From contig NC_087070.1 of assembly GCF_963678635.1 (NCBI RefSeq), positions 31,597,704 to 31,661,703 on the forward strand: DNA of 64,000 nucleotides, written 5' to 3'. A program made the translations under genes and the position numbers. This DNA comes from Symsagittifera roscoffensis. Its lineage: Eukaryota > Xenacoelomorpha > Acoela > Convolutidae. The notes under the pieces were generated by a model, which worked only from the letters and a program-made list of their open reading frames with translations, did not search any database and had not been told where the DNA came from. The stretch's first letter is position 1. Each line of letters starts with the position of its first letter. Shown in pieces: positions 38,881 to 50,307 of the stretch.

Positions 38881-40183
38881 CAACTCAATTTTGGATCGAG
38901 CAAAGTCACCAAAATTAGGAAAACTCGGTTTTCCACGGCAAGTTTTGGCTTTGCTTGATCAAAATTTGAGCTGAAAAACCTCAAAACATTTTTCTGGACA
39001 CTTGGAAATATTTGAAACGTGTCTAATATCAATCAAATCAATAGCTTTTTCCTGAGAGGCTTTGCAAATCAAACATTTTTCTGTAGATTTTTTTTGAAAA
39101 TTTCAAAATTTCTGAAATTTCAAAACTCTGAAATTTCAAAAAAGATTCTATGATTGATTTTCCAAAAAAAACGCTTTATTTATGGTAGCAAGATTTATCA
39201 GAAGTGTTATAGAAAATTCAGCCACATCTTCAAACAACTTCGGCTGAAAAAAAAAATTGATAATTGGAGTGGGATGCGAAATAGAGTATTTAATTTTGCT
39301 ATAAAATTTCTCACAATGTCACAAATTTGATTTGAAGAGCATTTAAACACACGCTGTGCCACACTTGTTCGTCAACAAAAAGAGCTATTTCAGTTTTGTT
39401 ATCTGTCAACTGAACACTAATAGAAAATTGTCAAAAAAGTAGCGAAGAGACAAAAACCAGAAGCAAAAATTATAAATTCAAAGGCTAGTAGCCACTATTC
39501 ACATATCTTTAAAATATGAAACAAATTTTTTACGCATGAACTTTTTTAAAAAGCTCAATTGAACACGAGAAACTATTTTTTTTAAAATCTTCAGATTTTC
39601 GCGCAGTTGTTGTTGAATAACATGGTCGTCGATAAAAGTTGAAAAGATTGTTCTCGTCTGATACTTTAGCAAAAAAAGTAACTTGTATCTTATTTTCATT
39701 TGCTTAGTCCACATTAATCAATCGCAACAAAAGTAAACTCATTAAACTGTTTTCAAATACTTAAATTTTTCAACTATATCAATCTTCCGACAAGATGAGT
39801 TGAAATTGTCGACGAAAATATCAAATTTATCAAATCGAATTATCGATAGAAATAATCAATAGCTCATTAAAAGTGAGAGTAGAGAATATCTACCTGGTGC
39901 ATTTTTCTGGGTTTGGGGAGTTCTGAGTCCACTTTTCTGGTTTTTTTTTTATTACTGGGAAGGCGTTTAAAAATGGAATTCTTCAGCTCATGCAATTTTT
40001 TTGAACAAAATGGAGCCGATAAAATGATCAAATAAGCTTGTTTTCGGGAAACTTTTGCTTTCAAGGCTTCCAATTGATAATTTTTTGACTATATTGCCTA
40101 AAGAGTGGCTGTTTTTTGTGCATGTTTGAACAACTTTTTAAGAGAAATAATTGTACTTAACCAATTTCTCCACATCATTTCAG
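38881..40183. other. Non-coding AT-rich sequence upstream of lectin exon
   Basis: No supported gene. 39085-39150 is a low-complexity palindromic run of GAAATTTC/TTTCAAAA motifs. A promoter for the downstream gene may lie here, but no motif is decisive. Confidence 0.45.
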
Positions 40184-40400
40184 TTATTCAGGACAAACAT
40201 CATGACAAAAAGTATGACACCAATACTTCTAGGAGTATTATTCATCTGTCTAATTTCAAATGCATTTCAATACTCCTGCCCCCTGACATGGAGAAAGTAG
40301 AGGGGGGAGCCGAGGATACCTGCTACCAGTTGCTAGTTATAGGCTCATTGGTGTACCCTAGTGCAGTCTGCCAGTGCAGCATGATAGCTGTTACTCCAGG
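40184..40400 (+). CDS. C-type-lectin-like gene: candidate first coding exon (signal peptide and start of domain)
   Basis: After an acceptor-like CATCATTTCAG|, an AUG at 40202 opens a 32-codon frame with a good signal peptide (MTPILLGVLFICLISNA) and then FQYSCPLTWRK, the usual Cys-Pro...Trp start of a C-type-lectin domain. It hits TAG at 40298. Domain-like sequence continues in the frame one base back (VEGGAEDTCYQLL...VCQCSMIAVTPGK), giving the second Cys-Tyr. So there is a frame break at ~40297: a real mutation, a sequencing error, or a sign that exon boundaries are misjudged. No good donor is seen near 40390. It joins well in order and content with the exons at 44064 and 47121. Confidence 0.4.
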
Positions 40401-40705
40401 GAAGTGGCGTCCCTTCAAAAACTTTAAATGAACTAACCAAAGTCAAAAAAGATTCAATCTTAATCAAATATCTGCCAATATCAAACTAGTCAATCTTTTT
40501 TTTGACAGTTCAATTTGAAACACTCCAAAAACTTTTTAAAAAATTGCCGGCTGTTTTTCTTTACTTTTTCCTAATCACATTCTTCACTAGCTCCTTTTCA
40601 CAGAAAACGCACCAAAACTCTTGAATGCACCAAAATATCGAACTGAGCGCTTGCATACGGGAAGCCAACTATCCAAAAAAAATTAGGTCCCATCCTAGCA
40701 GCCAG
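40401..40705. other. Putative intron, unremarkable part
   Basis: AT-rich, no motif recognised. Confidence 0.4.
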
Positions 40706-41172
40706 GCGCGGATACAGGGTAGGGGGGCGGTGGGGGTGGCGGGGGTGGCGGGGGGTTCTCAGGGATTCCTTTCCGTAGGGGGGCGGTGGGGGTTCTCAGG
40801 GATTCTTTTTCTTGCCGACCCAAAGTATCCCCCTTTTGTACTATTTTGATTTATTCATTTGTGGTGGCAGACCCTAAGAATTTTCTAAAGGCGTTTTTGG
40901 CGCCAATATATACTAATTTTGAGGGAGGAGCGCGCCGAAAAAACGCAATTTTTCTGTCAAAAATTTCCAAAAACTGCAAAAAAACGCCTTTTTTGGCTTG
41001 TTTCTGTCAAATTTATGCCTGCAGCGCAGAAATATTGGCCAAGACAGGGTCTTTTTACTGCCTTGGGAGAACTCGGAAAATCAATTTGGTCGTCCTAAAA
41101 AAAACATCTACAAAATTTTTATTTTTTCGAAAATTCGCCCCCCCTCGAAAAAAATCCTAAATCCGCCCTGAT
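40706..41172 (+). mobile_element. hAT-like MITE (~470 bp)
   Basis: The left end GGCGCGGATACAGGG and right end CCTAAATCCGCCC are imperfect inverted repeats. The inside shares long blocks with 62041-62425 (CTCAGGGATTC, GCCGACCCAAAG, CCCCCTTTTGTACTATTTTG, GGCGCCAATATATACTAA, GCGCGCCGAAAAAACGC). The GGGGTGGCGG run after the left end is a short G-rich duplication. Open frames in it are not genes. Confidence 0.65.
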
Positions 41173-42868
41173 CCCAGCTATTTAAAAGGATCTCAAATAA
41201 ACAAATTTTATTGAAAAAAAAACATTTTAATGTTTTTTATTGGCGCACCATTTTTTCTTTGAGGAAGTTGAATGAAAAATTGATTTAATTTAAATTGTTT
41301 ATTTGAATGGACATCACTCTAGCAGGGGAGGGAGTCCCACAGGTTGTGATTCCGAAGACCCTGGGAGAGCTTGAGGTTATTATCGAATCATAACAATGTT
41401 CCAAGCTTGCTCAAAGCTTTGTTGTACTTCGCATAAACAAGCAAAAAAAAGGAAGAATATAATCAAGTACTTTTTGTTTCAAAAAGACTTTTTAGACAGA
41501 ATAAGAGCAACATGAAGTAGCAATCTCAAGCAACGAAATAGTAGAAAGGAGCTCTAAGAACGGTTAAAAATAAAAAGAAGAACGCAAAAAAAACAGATGT
41601 GTGCAATGGAAGAACTTATAAACTATTAAGAACTTCGTAGACGTAGAGATTCGAACCCAAAAGCTTTCGATCCAAGACTACTTTCCAGGTACAGGTTATC
41701 CAGGTCGACTTGCTATCTTTCATCATTAGGCAACTTTGTTCTTACCAATCAACCTTCAAAAAAATTGCTAGGTTAATCGTTGAATGAACTGAAAAATTCG
41801 GCGCAAAAGTTTGAACTATAATAAACAATACCAGGTTGTCAAAAATAACTATTCATTCGATTCTCTTTTATGGAGAAAACGCTTAACAATCATTTCCAAA
41901 AAAATAGAACAATCGTAAGAAACATGGAATAATTTGATCGGCACATTTTGCCATGAAGTCTCGGGTTGGCGTCGCAGAGATAGTTTTCACTGTTTCTGGC
42001 CCTGTATGTTCGTCACTTATCCATGATCAGGACAAAAAAAAGATCAAAAACGGAGTTAGCCTTGAAACATCTCTGAATCAGCGCTAAAAATCTCAGCTCA
42101 GAATTAATGCTGAATCCTCTCTGAAACAGAGATAAATTTCGGAAAAAGCGCTTAATTATCTGTGAATCAGTTCCGATTGTTGAAATAGTCATCATCACAA
42201 TGAATTATCTATAATTTGGTGCTGCATTTCACTTAATTTTTCCATCGCTGTTTCAGGCTCTGATTAGTGGGCACTTTTGGATTACCAGTATATTTGCAGC
42301 GCCGAATCATGGTATATTGATGAAGTAGGGATGAAAAACCTTTCGAGGTCAACCCGGAACTGCATGACTGGGTAGAATTTCTTCAATGAATGAAAATATT
42401 TGATTTTTGTTTTCCGCTCATAATGTTTGATTTTCGCCGTGAGACCTAACATTCAATTGTTTTCTCACTTGATAAAATAAATCGGTTCATTGAAAAAATT
42501 CTTTGATGGTATTACATATTGTTATATTTCCAGTAAATTAAGCATCGAGTATCAAACAGTATAATAAAAAAAGAAAAATCAACTTTTATTGTTTGAATTT
42601 TTTCAAAAAGCGCCATGTTTGACAAATTCACGGTTCAAAAAGAGATTACAATTTTAGGACAGATAGAGTTCTATGTTATCATATAAAAAATAAACCCTGA
42701 CTATTCTGAAACATTCATTGTATTTTTGTTGGAAAGTCTGAGGTTCAATTGTTCCCCGATAATTGTGACCAAAAATTTACCCCAAAAATGGGTCGCTATG
42801 TTTTTTTTTTCTTAGTCAAGAGTTTTGTTGTTTTTATACTTCAAACTAATACTTCAATTGATGAGAAT
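41173..42868. other. Non-coding intron/intergenic sequence with a tRNA-like remnant
   Basis: No gene. One stretch (41641-41722) resembles a tRNA-derived sequence and is listed separately. The rest is AT-rich without recognised structure. Confidence 0.45.
41641..41722 (-). repeat. tRNA-like/SINE-like remnant
   Basis: On the minus strand the B-box GGGTTCGAATC is preceded ~50 nt upstream by TAGCAAGTCGACCTGG, which loosely matches an A-box. A full cloverleaf could not be drawn, so this is a pseudo-tRNA or SINE head, not a working tRNA. Confidence 0.3.
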
Positions 42869-43010
42869 GATATTTCAAAAAAAGCCAAACAAATTTTTAG
42901 ATATTTAATTTTTCTAAAAATTTGCGTAAGACATTTGAAAGATATATCAAAAAAAGACCAAAAAATTTTTAGATATTTAATTTTTCTAAAAATTTGCGTA
43001 AGACATTTTT
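42869..43010. repeat. 72-bp tandem duplication
   Basis: Units start at 42869 and 42941. Both contain TTTTTAGATATTTAATTTTT followed by CTAAAAATTTGCGTAAGACAT. The open frame across them is a by-product. Confidence 0.7.
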
Positions 43011-43623
43011 TCATTGATTTCATTGAGTAAAAATGACATTTTATAGCTATCAGCCGAAAAAAAAAATTTTATAAAGATTTTTGGATTTTCGATTTCTAGA
43101 ACTTTATTTGGATGTATAAGAAGCTTATTTTGATAAAAATTTTTCATTAATCAATATAGTAGTTTTTTGCGTAATTGTTGTTTTATTAAAAAAACTCGAA
43201 ATGATCCTTTTTCATGGTTAATTTTGGTAAAAAATTTCAGGAAAAAAATGCAGTGTCCAGTTAATTTAAACCAGCATTCTATATACTATAAAGAAGAAAT
43301 TGGCATTCATAGCTAAACTTTTCCAAAATCCTTTTAATTGGTTAAAGATTTGATTGAGCGAATTAAAGACTTTTTCTCCTCGTTTTGTCGTATTTGTATC
43401 AAATAAAAATTGTGCATCATACCGTTTTCATAAACCAATTTTGTTATTAAAAAAACTCAAATTTTTTAAATACAATGAGGTTCTCATTCAAAACAAAAAT
43501 GCTCATCCAAAACAAAAAAATAATTTTTTATAAGGATTTTGGATATTTGTTTGCGCCAAAAAATACATAAAATCTTTTTTTTTTTCAAGAAAAATTGTAT
43601 TAGAAATTTTTTCTTCCCGAATT
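43011..43623. other. Non-coding AT-rich intron sequence
   Basis: Nothing recognised. Confidence 0.45.
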
Positions 43624-43797
43624 CAGTCGAGCATGGTCGAAACATATCTTGTTTGAGTAGAGCACGGTCGACCACATTTCTCTCGGTCGAGCACGGTCGA
43701 AACATAACGAATTTCGGTCGAGACGCTCGAAATTTACCGATTTCTGGTCGAGACGGTCGAAACATACCGACTTTTGGTCGAAACGGGTCAAAACATA
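43624..43797. repeat. GTCGA-rich minisatellite
   Basis: About five imperfect units of ~30-40 bp built on GGTCGAGACGGTCGAAACAT (spaced by CGATTTCT-like stretches). The palindrome TCGA recurs about ten times. It stands out from its AT-rich surroundings and lies in the intron upstream of the second lectin exon. Confidence 0.7.
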
Positions 43798-44063
43798 AAG
43801 TGAGCACCAGTTTTATTTGCTATAACACAACTCTCACAAATTCAATACTTGAGCGAAATTTCTTCAAGGAAAAAAAGAACTCAGGTTTTAGCCGCGCAAA
43901 AATTAGAATGTGATTCGGTTAAGATCAATTTTCTCCACAAAACACTACAAAACTTGATGAAGGTGAACCAAATCATTATGATTTCAACTTAAAAAATAAT
44001 TTTCATGCAATTGGGAAACATTGTATAAATTTCAGATTAAACATCTATGATTGCTGTTAACAG
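43798..44063. other. Intron sequence before lectin exon 2
   Basis: AT-rich, ending in the acceptor TTGCTGTTAACAG|GTGC. Confidence 0.5.
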
Positions 44064-44237
44064 GTGCTAAGGAAATATGTTCTGTTCAAGAACATTTCCA
44101 ACACTGGCGAGTCCGGCTTCTGGGCCAATTACAGAAGAAATGTCTCCGCTCCCCTCGACGAGGACGGAACCTTGTCTTACGGAAACGTTCTGATCCGAAA
44201 AGACCGATCGCAGTTTGTAGGCCGAATTGAATACAAG
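44064..44237 (+). CDS. C-type-lectin-like gene: middle exon (58 codons)
   Basis: Acceptor GTTAACAG| before 44064 and donor TACAAG|GTTAGT after 44237 bracket 174 nt, exactly 58 codons open in one frame (phase 0 at both ends). The translation includes GFWANYRRN, in the place of the FW(I/V)GL motif of C-type-lectin domains, and then a Gly/Asp-rich middle section. Base composition is clearly more balanced than in its flanks. The domain binds sugars or other ligands; most invertebrate members are secreted. The canonical WIGL wording is lost, so ligand binding may differ. It joins in phase to the exon at 47121. Confidence 0.65.
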
Positions 44238-44282
44238 GTTAGTTTTCTGAAAATATTTACACGCTCCGAACATAGATATTAA

Positions 44283-44840
44283 CCAAGACTGCTTGTATCA
44301 GGGCAAAGCCCTGATTATTCCGAGTGCCCATTAATTGGTCTCAAATAGTTTTTGGTATATGAAATATTGACAAACTACAAATTTTAGTCTGATCAAAGGG
44401 TTAAAACTTGAGTTGTTTACTTAATTAATAAGACTGCTCGTATCAGAGGGAAGCCCTGAATGTTCCGACTGCCTTTAAAGGTTTACGAAGCAGTATTAAC
44501 TTAAAAAAAACTTAATAAAATAAAATAATTTTTGTCTAAAATTTGAGATTTTTTGTGAAAATCATGCTCCCACAAGCCATATAAAATTATCCACCCACAC
44601 GCCATTTTTTGTAAACATCATCCCCCACATGCCATATAAACAACCAAGGCGAAGCGCGGAATGTTCCGACTGCCTTTTAAGGTTTATGAAGCAAAAATAA
44701 CATTGAAAAATTAAATGTAATAAAATAAAATGAATTTTTTCTTCGAAAATTTTGAGATTTTGTGTAAAAATTCCCCACACAAAGCCATCTAAAATAAAAA
44801 AAGGTCAAATTTCGCTCCTTGTAGCAGCTCAATTTTGGCA
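44283..44840 (-). repeat. Cluster of three R1 tail fragments (reverse orientation)
   Basis: The inverted R1 tail (AAGACTGCTCGTATCAG with its following hairpin and TTCCGACTGCCTTT) occurs at 44283, 44431 and, partly, near 44650. It is followed by R1 body blocks (CCTTTAAAGGTTTACGAAGCA, GCCATATAAA). All lie in the lectin intron. Confidence 0.65.
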
Positions 44841-44920
44841 AAAAAGCTTCTTTCAACGACACATGCAATTAGACAAAGAACTTCGCTCATCACCATCAAA
44901 ACACTCAACCCTACTTAAAC

Positions 44921-45084
44921 ACACACAAACACACAAATACATAATTAACCTCTCCCACACACAAACACATACAAATACAAACACGCACACACACATAAAA
45001 ACAAACTTACCCTCACACGCAATCACACACACGCACGAACTCACCCACACGAATATACAAACCCACATACACGCACGCACACGA
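44921..45084. repeat. Degenerate (AC)n microsatellite
   Basis: ACACAC/ACAAACAC-type repeats with interruptions. Open frames here are simple-repeat artefacts. Confidence 0.8.
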
Positions 45085-45632
45085 AAAAAAAACTTTAACC
45101 AGAAATTCAAAAATGTCAGAAAAGTCAAAAACCAACATGATTCGCTAACTCATTTTTTCTACTGATATGGGTTCTTTACAACGCTTAGCACAGATACAAA
45201 ATAAGCCCATAAATGGTGACTTTGCTATTATGAGGAGAAACTTTAATTTGCTGGGTTTGGCTATAAAGAAAAATGCACTGATAAAAATTATTAGGGAATG
45301 TAGTGATGTTTTCTGTTGCAATCTATAAATTTTTTTGAGACGTTCTATTGCAATGTAGATGTTAAACGAACAATGAAATTCATAAATCGATTGAAGACCG
45401 GTTGTTAATGTAACTTTGGAACAAGAAAAACCCGGATCCAGATTCAAGCGTTAATAATAATTTATAAAAACGATTTTAATAACAGCTGTACTAAAATTGA
45501 GAATAATGATTGTATACAACTTCTCTTTTCAAAATATTTTTAATCATTTAGAATACATACTAATCAATAGTAATCGATTATTAATTCACCTTTGTTTTTG
45601 AGTCAATTATAACCAATTAATACTCTATTTAA
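45085..45632. other. Intron sequence, nothing recognised
   Basis: AT-rich, without motif. Confidence 0.45.
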
Positions 45633-46775
45633 GGGGCGGATCCAGGATCTTCTCGAGGGGGGGGGGGGGGGGTTGATAAAATTTCGGAAATTTGGTGACC
45701 TTTTTTAGGTGTTTTTCCCCCTCAATTTTAATATGTTTTCCCGGGTTGACTTTCATAGACCAAAAATGCTAATCATACAGCTCCAATAACTTATTCTATG
45801 AAAAAATACTAGTCATACAAATTTCATAAACTTTGCAAAAATGGTGCTATCCAATTTTGGAAGAACTTTTTTCTTGTTTTGCATGAAGTTTGGCGTAACG
45901 AACTAAATATAAAAGAAAAACTGCAGTTTCTGAAGGTTAGTAAACTGAAGGTCCTGCAATTTCTATATATGGAAATAGTTTGACTAAAAATTTTTTGAAA
46001 TTGCCAAAAAATTTTTTCGTTTTTTTTTCAACCGGTAATCGAATTTTGCATTCAAACAAACCTTTTCAAAAAAAATTTTGCAAGCAAAATTTATTTTTTT
46101 TGTGTGCATAACGTAGTCCTTGATACATTAACATTGGAGTTTCTTCCTTTTCGTTTATTAACCTTTTTTCAAAAATCCTTAAATCTCCTATTTTTTTGAA
46201 TGGCGTGTTTATGTATGCCTTGATCAATAAATGATTATTTGAAAATTTGAACTTTAAAAAGAATGTTTTTTGAAAGTTTTTGCCAAAATTTAAGAGTTTG
46301 GCACTTTCGTTATACTATTTGTGTAAGACAGATTTAAGACATTCCAGGAAGTTTCCAAAACACTGTTAATGCGAGACGGTCAAACCTTCGGTTACTCTAC
46401 GTTGAGTTCTGGTCACTTGTGTTCGGTTACGAACACAACCAAAAAAATTTGAGAAATCAAAATGTAAAAAATTAATATTTTTGTTTTATGGAAAACGCTA
46501 GTCATACCATTTCCATGTATGAAAAATCACTAATCATAGGCTTTTCAAGCAATTTGCCGTACTTTGGAATTGCATCTTGAATTGCATTAAAAGTGTATGA
46601 CTAGCATTTTTCCAATAATGAAAGTTGTATGACTAGCATTTTTGGTCAACCCGAGAAAATATTTATAGTCCGTCATCCAAAAATGGATATCTTAAGATGG
46701 TACAAAGTGGGGACCCTTTAGGTCGGCAGGGGGCCGAATCCCTGAGGGAAAGGGGGCGTCCCCCCGCCCCTGCTC
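45633..46775 (-). mobile_element. hAT-like MITE interrupted by another MITE
   Basis: The left end GGGGCGGATCCAGG, with a run of 13 or more G, pairs with GGGGGCGTCCCCCCGCCCC at the right. The right arm (46667-46775) is the inverse of the 62041 copy (GGACCCTTTAGGTCGGCAG, CCAAAAATGGATATC). A second MITE occupies 45738-46666. Confidence 0.55.
45738..46666. mobile_element. CCCGGGTTGAC-type MITE (~930 bp)
   Basis: Left end CCCGGGTTGAC followed by ACCAAAAATGCTAATCATAC. The right end is its inverse, CTAGCATTTTTGGTCAACCC. Sub-terminal TATGACTAGCATTTTTCC-type motifs repeat in both orientations. No coding capacity. Related fragments at 49432 and 62502. Confidence 0.65.
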
Positions 46776-47120
46776 GATTACTAATCTCCCTTTTGAAAAC
46801 ATTTATTATAAATTTAAAACAATTTTATCAATTATAATTGATTGAATTCATTTTTCAAAATTTATTTGAACCTGTTTTTTCATTCATTTATATTCGAACA
46901 TAAATGATTATAGTAGATTATTTTTTGTCCCAATTTCTAATTTATTTATTATTGTTGATAAGAAACTCGATTGAATAATTCTTTGAAGAAACTGAAGAAA
47001 AAAAACGACATTGTGTCTATATCGGTATGGTCGTGAAATATAGGGAAATAGCACACTAACAAAGTTTAACAATTAGAATACAACGCACAATTGCCAAAAA
47101 ATAGCTCTGATTCATTTCAG
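46776..47120. other. Intron sequence before last lectin exon
   Basis: AT-rich, ending in the acceptor CTGATTCATTTCAG|. Confidence 0.5.
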
Positions 47121-47312
47121 GTAATGCCAGACGCGCTGTGGCGAGAAAAATCGCAGCCAGGAGACAAGGTTGATGAGAGAGACGAAGATTGCGTAGCCCA
47201 GAGCTACCCTGGAATCCCGAAATATCTAGGACTGGACGACTATGCTTGTAGAGGTTATGAATTGCACAATGCTCTTTGCGAACTGAAAGTGGCGCCAGCA
47301 CAAGAACAGTGA
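47121..47312 (+). CDS. C-type-lectin-like gene: last exon (63 codons and stop)
   Basis: Acceptor TTCATTTCAG| precedes the exon, and the frame runs to TGA at 47312. It carries the end of a C-type-lectin domain. LWREKSQPGDK stands where W...(E/Q)P(N/D) motifs lie, then DEDCV, LDDYACRG and ALCELK, giving the three conserved C-terminal Cys. QPGD replaces the common EPN or QPD triplet, and WND is replaced by LDD, so calcium/sugar binding may be altered. The tail after the domain is short (VAPAQEQ). It is in phase with the exon at 44064. Together with 40184 it would give a small secreted single-domain protein of about 150 residues after signal removal. Confidence 0.7.
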   Translation, partial: VMPDALWREKSQPGDKVDERDEDCVAQSYPGIPKYLGLDDYACRGYELHNALCELKVAPAQEQ

Positions 47313-47371
47313 AGTGAACTGACTTGAGTTACTAATTGTTTAGAACTCATCTCGATTGGCCATCAAAGCAC

Positions 47372-47377
47372 AATAAA
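47372..47377 (+). terminator. Poly(A) signal of the lectin-like gene
   Basis: AATAAA 60 nt after the stop codon, inside a short AT-rich 3' region. Position and context fit. Confidence 0.6.
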
Positions 47378-48239
47378 CTGGATATTTCACTGTCTGTAAA
47401 TCAAGCTGTTTTGAGTACTATTTAATACTTGCGATAAATTCCTAGCTACCTCTATATATAATTCAAGGTTCCCGGGGATCTAAAATCTGTAGGTTTTGAA
47501 GGCGGTAAAACATGTTCCATTAGAAAACAGGCATAAGTTGAACGGATATAGTCTTAGCTTCGAAAATCTTACAACGAATGCAGTTAAATAAGTTGCTTTA
47601 GCAAATAATTGCATTGGATAATAGTTGTTTCAACTAAGGTTAGGAACAAATTCCTAGAAAGATACCATTCAAACCATTACCCATCGATTTATTTATTCTA
47701 TGGACAAAAATGAACACGATCATTCATATAAAAATTATGAACGCTATCCTTCAATTTAAAAAAAAAAACGTATAAAAAATTAACTGATCAAACAAAATCA
47801 AGCGCAATTTCAGAGCACTTCAATGAACGGAAAAAAATTATATCTCGATGTTTTTTTTTAATTTGATGTTTCAGGAAAAAGTCTGAAAAATTGTATTCGC
47901 TCAAATTTGATTTTTTTTTGCGGTTTGACTATTGAACTCTTTATCCACAAACTCCACTATCAAACGACAAAAGTGTAAAGTTCACAAAAAGAAAGATTGA
48001 ATTCTACCTTTATAAGCATTTATTTTTGTTGTTGAAAAACGAAAATTAATTTTTTTTTTCAAATAGAATTAGATATTGTTTTTTTTTGTTTCTCTGCGTT
48101 TATTTTTATACTCAAGTTAGAAGGCCAAAAAAGAGGTTTTTTGGAAATATTGCTATGGATTCGAACAGCAGGCAAAGCATGATGTCACCGATCTTCATGA
48201 GAAAGCTGTTTGAATTAAATACTTTCCAATTATGCACTC
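47378..48239. other. Non-coding intergenic sequence
   Basis: AT-rich with several A and T runs (for example near 47757 and 48050). No gene recognised. Confidence 0.5.
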
Positions 48240-49431
48240 CGTAAATGACTGTGTGTGTCGCAAAGTGTGCCAATGCGAGTACATGATATTGTGTCTCTAT
48301 TTGTGCGGCTATAAAAGGCTGGAACTATGTCCAAATTTGTGCACTTGTGTTGTTGATTGTGTTTCTATATTTGTGCCGTGATAAGTGTTTGATTATAAGT
48401 CCCTATAAGCGTCTGATTATGTGTCCCAATGGTACCCTTTTGAGTGCCTGGAATAAATGCCCCCTTTAGTGCTCCATGAGTGTCTAATTACGTGTCCTTA
48501 AGTTTTGAAGGCCAAAAAAGCCAAGCAAATCGGTTTTTCTCCAACTTAAGACAGTTTTTGTGAACTTTTTCAATGGATTAGAGTATCTGCAGGAAAAGCT
48601 TAAAGTCACACATCTTCGTCAGAAACCTACAAATGATTCCCTGAATACCTGGTTGTAAGACGCAAGGTATGCCACTTTGAGTATCAGGATATGTGTTTCT
48701 GTTTGTGCCATTTTAAGTGTCTGATTATACGTGCTACTTGACATCTTGTGAGTGTTTGATTATATGTCCCTGTGAGGGCATTTATGCGTGTGTTCTTCTG
48801 TCTCTATTTGTGCTGTAATACAACTCTGCTTCAAATTCCCTTCTGAGTGTCTCTGACGGGTTTTTGTGCGAGTGTCTGTCTGATTATGCGTGCCTATGTG
48901 TACCCCTATATGTGCGCTATGAGTACCTCATTAGCTGTCCCTATTGAACTCTTACAAAAATCTGATTGTACCACCTCGAGTGTCGGATTACATGCCTCCA
49001 CGTGCACTGTTTGCACATCTGCTTATGTGTCCCTATTTTGTTTTCCCCAATTTTGGATTATATGGCCTATATGAGCGTCTGATCATGTGTCTCTGTGTGT
49101 CCCAATGAGGGTCTGACTAAGTGTCTCTATGTGTTTCCCTGTAAATAACTAATTAGATGTCAATTTGAGTATCTGGTTACAGGTACTTAGGGGCGTGTGA
49201 TAATGGTTCACAGTTTGTTTATCGATAAAATCTGACTTAGTGACAGTATGTGTCGTACTATCACGAGTGTCTGATTTTGTGTGCCTTTTAGTATCCTTTT
49301 GTGAGTGTCCCTTTTCTTATGCTCCTATGAATGTATGATTACTTTCCCTTGTTGTGCCCCTCTGAGTTGAGTACCTGATGAGTATGTGTACCCGTGTGAG
49401 CTCTTGTGAAATTCTGAAGGACCGGTTCTGC
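48240..49431. repeat. Degenerate ~35-bp minisatellite, block 1
   Basis: Dozens of imperfect repeats of the theme GAGTGTCTGATTATGTGTCC followed by CTATGTGTGCCCCTAT. The same theme returns at 50463-50530, 56090-56885, 57701-57880 and 58320-58925. Open frames in it are by-products. Confidence 0.8.
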
Positions 49432-49640
49432 ATCCCGGGGTTGACAAAAAATGTTTGTCATACAACTTTCATATATGAAAAAAAAAATGCTTATCATACT
49501 CTTTCATACAATTTCATAAAGTAGAAGTAAGTATAAGAAAATAGCAAAAGAAGCATTTCTTCTATACTATGAAATTGTATGACAAGCATTTTTCCATACA
49601 ATGAAACTGTAAGATAACATTTTTTCTATAAATAAAAAGA
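49432..49640. mobile_element. CCCGGGTTGAC-type MITE fragment
   Basis: TCCCGGGGTTGAC is followed by TGTTTGTCATACAACTTTCA and, further on, the inverse motif TGTATGACAAGCATTTTTCC. Short version of the element at 45738. Confidence 0.5.
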
Positions 49641-50107
49641 CCAAAAATATTTGGTTTTGGAACTTTGTGTTTCATCCGAAACACTAACTCTGGATTTTTT
49701 GTCATAGAAAACCCAGAGTGTAAAGGCAGTTAGCACGCAGATAACTGCACTTGGTGAATTATGCCATAGATATTTGGGTAAAAGTTTTCACATGGAATTA
49801 TAAACCAAAAATGTAACTTTTTGTATATGGCTAGATAATTTTTGGTTTGAAAATTTTGGTGGTTGAGAAAAAAGGCCTGTTTTCTTACAAATTTATTTTT
49901 ATCTTAGCAAATGAAACAAAAAAATAATAATCGTGTTTACAAAAAAAAAACACTTTTCTGTAATTTTTGGGTTGTTTGGGTGCAAAACTCATCCTGGACT
50001 GCGTCATAAACGCAAAAAATCAAATTTTGCATGCCAATTTTTTTTAGCAAAAATTTATATTTGAGCACAAAAACAAGTTTACAACCAAAAAAGGGATTAA
50101 AAATTTA
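49641..50107. other. Non-coding AT-rich sequence
   Basis: Nothing recognised. Confidence 0.45.
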
Positions 50108-50307
50108 GATCTACTTAAAAATCTCCCCTTCCCCCCTTTCAAGAAATGGGGGGTGGGGGAGATTCTTTAGTAGATACACTATTGGGGGGGGGGGGGAGAT
50201 TGTTAAGTAGATCCCCAGGGATGTACTTAACAATCTCCCCCCTTTCAAGAAAGGGGGGAGATTCTTTAGTAGATACAATAGGAGGGGGGAGATTGTTAGT
50301 TAGATCC
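50108..50307. repeat. Two tandem G/C-run hairpin units
   Basis: Two ~90-107-bp units, each bounded by GATCTACTTAA / TTAAGTAGATC-type inverted ends and containing C runs followed by G runs. In the second, CTCCCCCCTTTC (50235-50246) and GAAAGGGGGGAG (50249-50260) form a perfect 12-bp stem with a 2-nt loop. The first has a run of about 14 G. Confidence 0.75.

Noticed and set aside
41641-41722. Functional tRNA gene
   Set aside because: A- and B-box-like motifs are present, but acceptor and anticodon stems do not pair; kept only as a tRNA-like remnant.
43484-43913. Overlapping frames in both strands over the GTCGA minisatellite
   Set aside because: Repetitive translation produced by the tandem repeat.
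44752-45165. 137-codon Thr/His-rich frame
   Set aside because: Translation of an (AC)n microsatellite joined to an R1 fragment.
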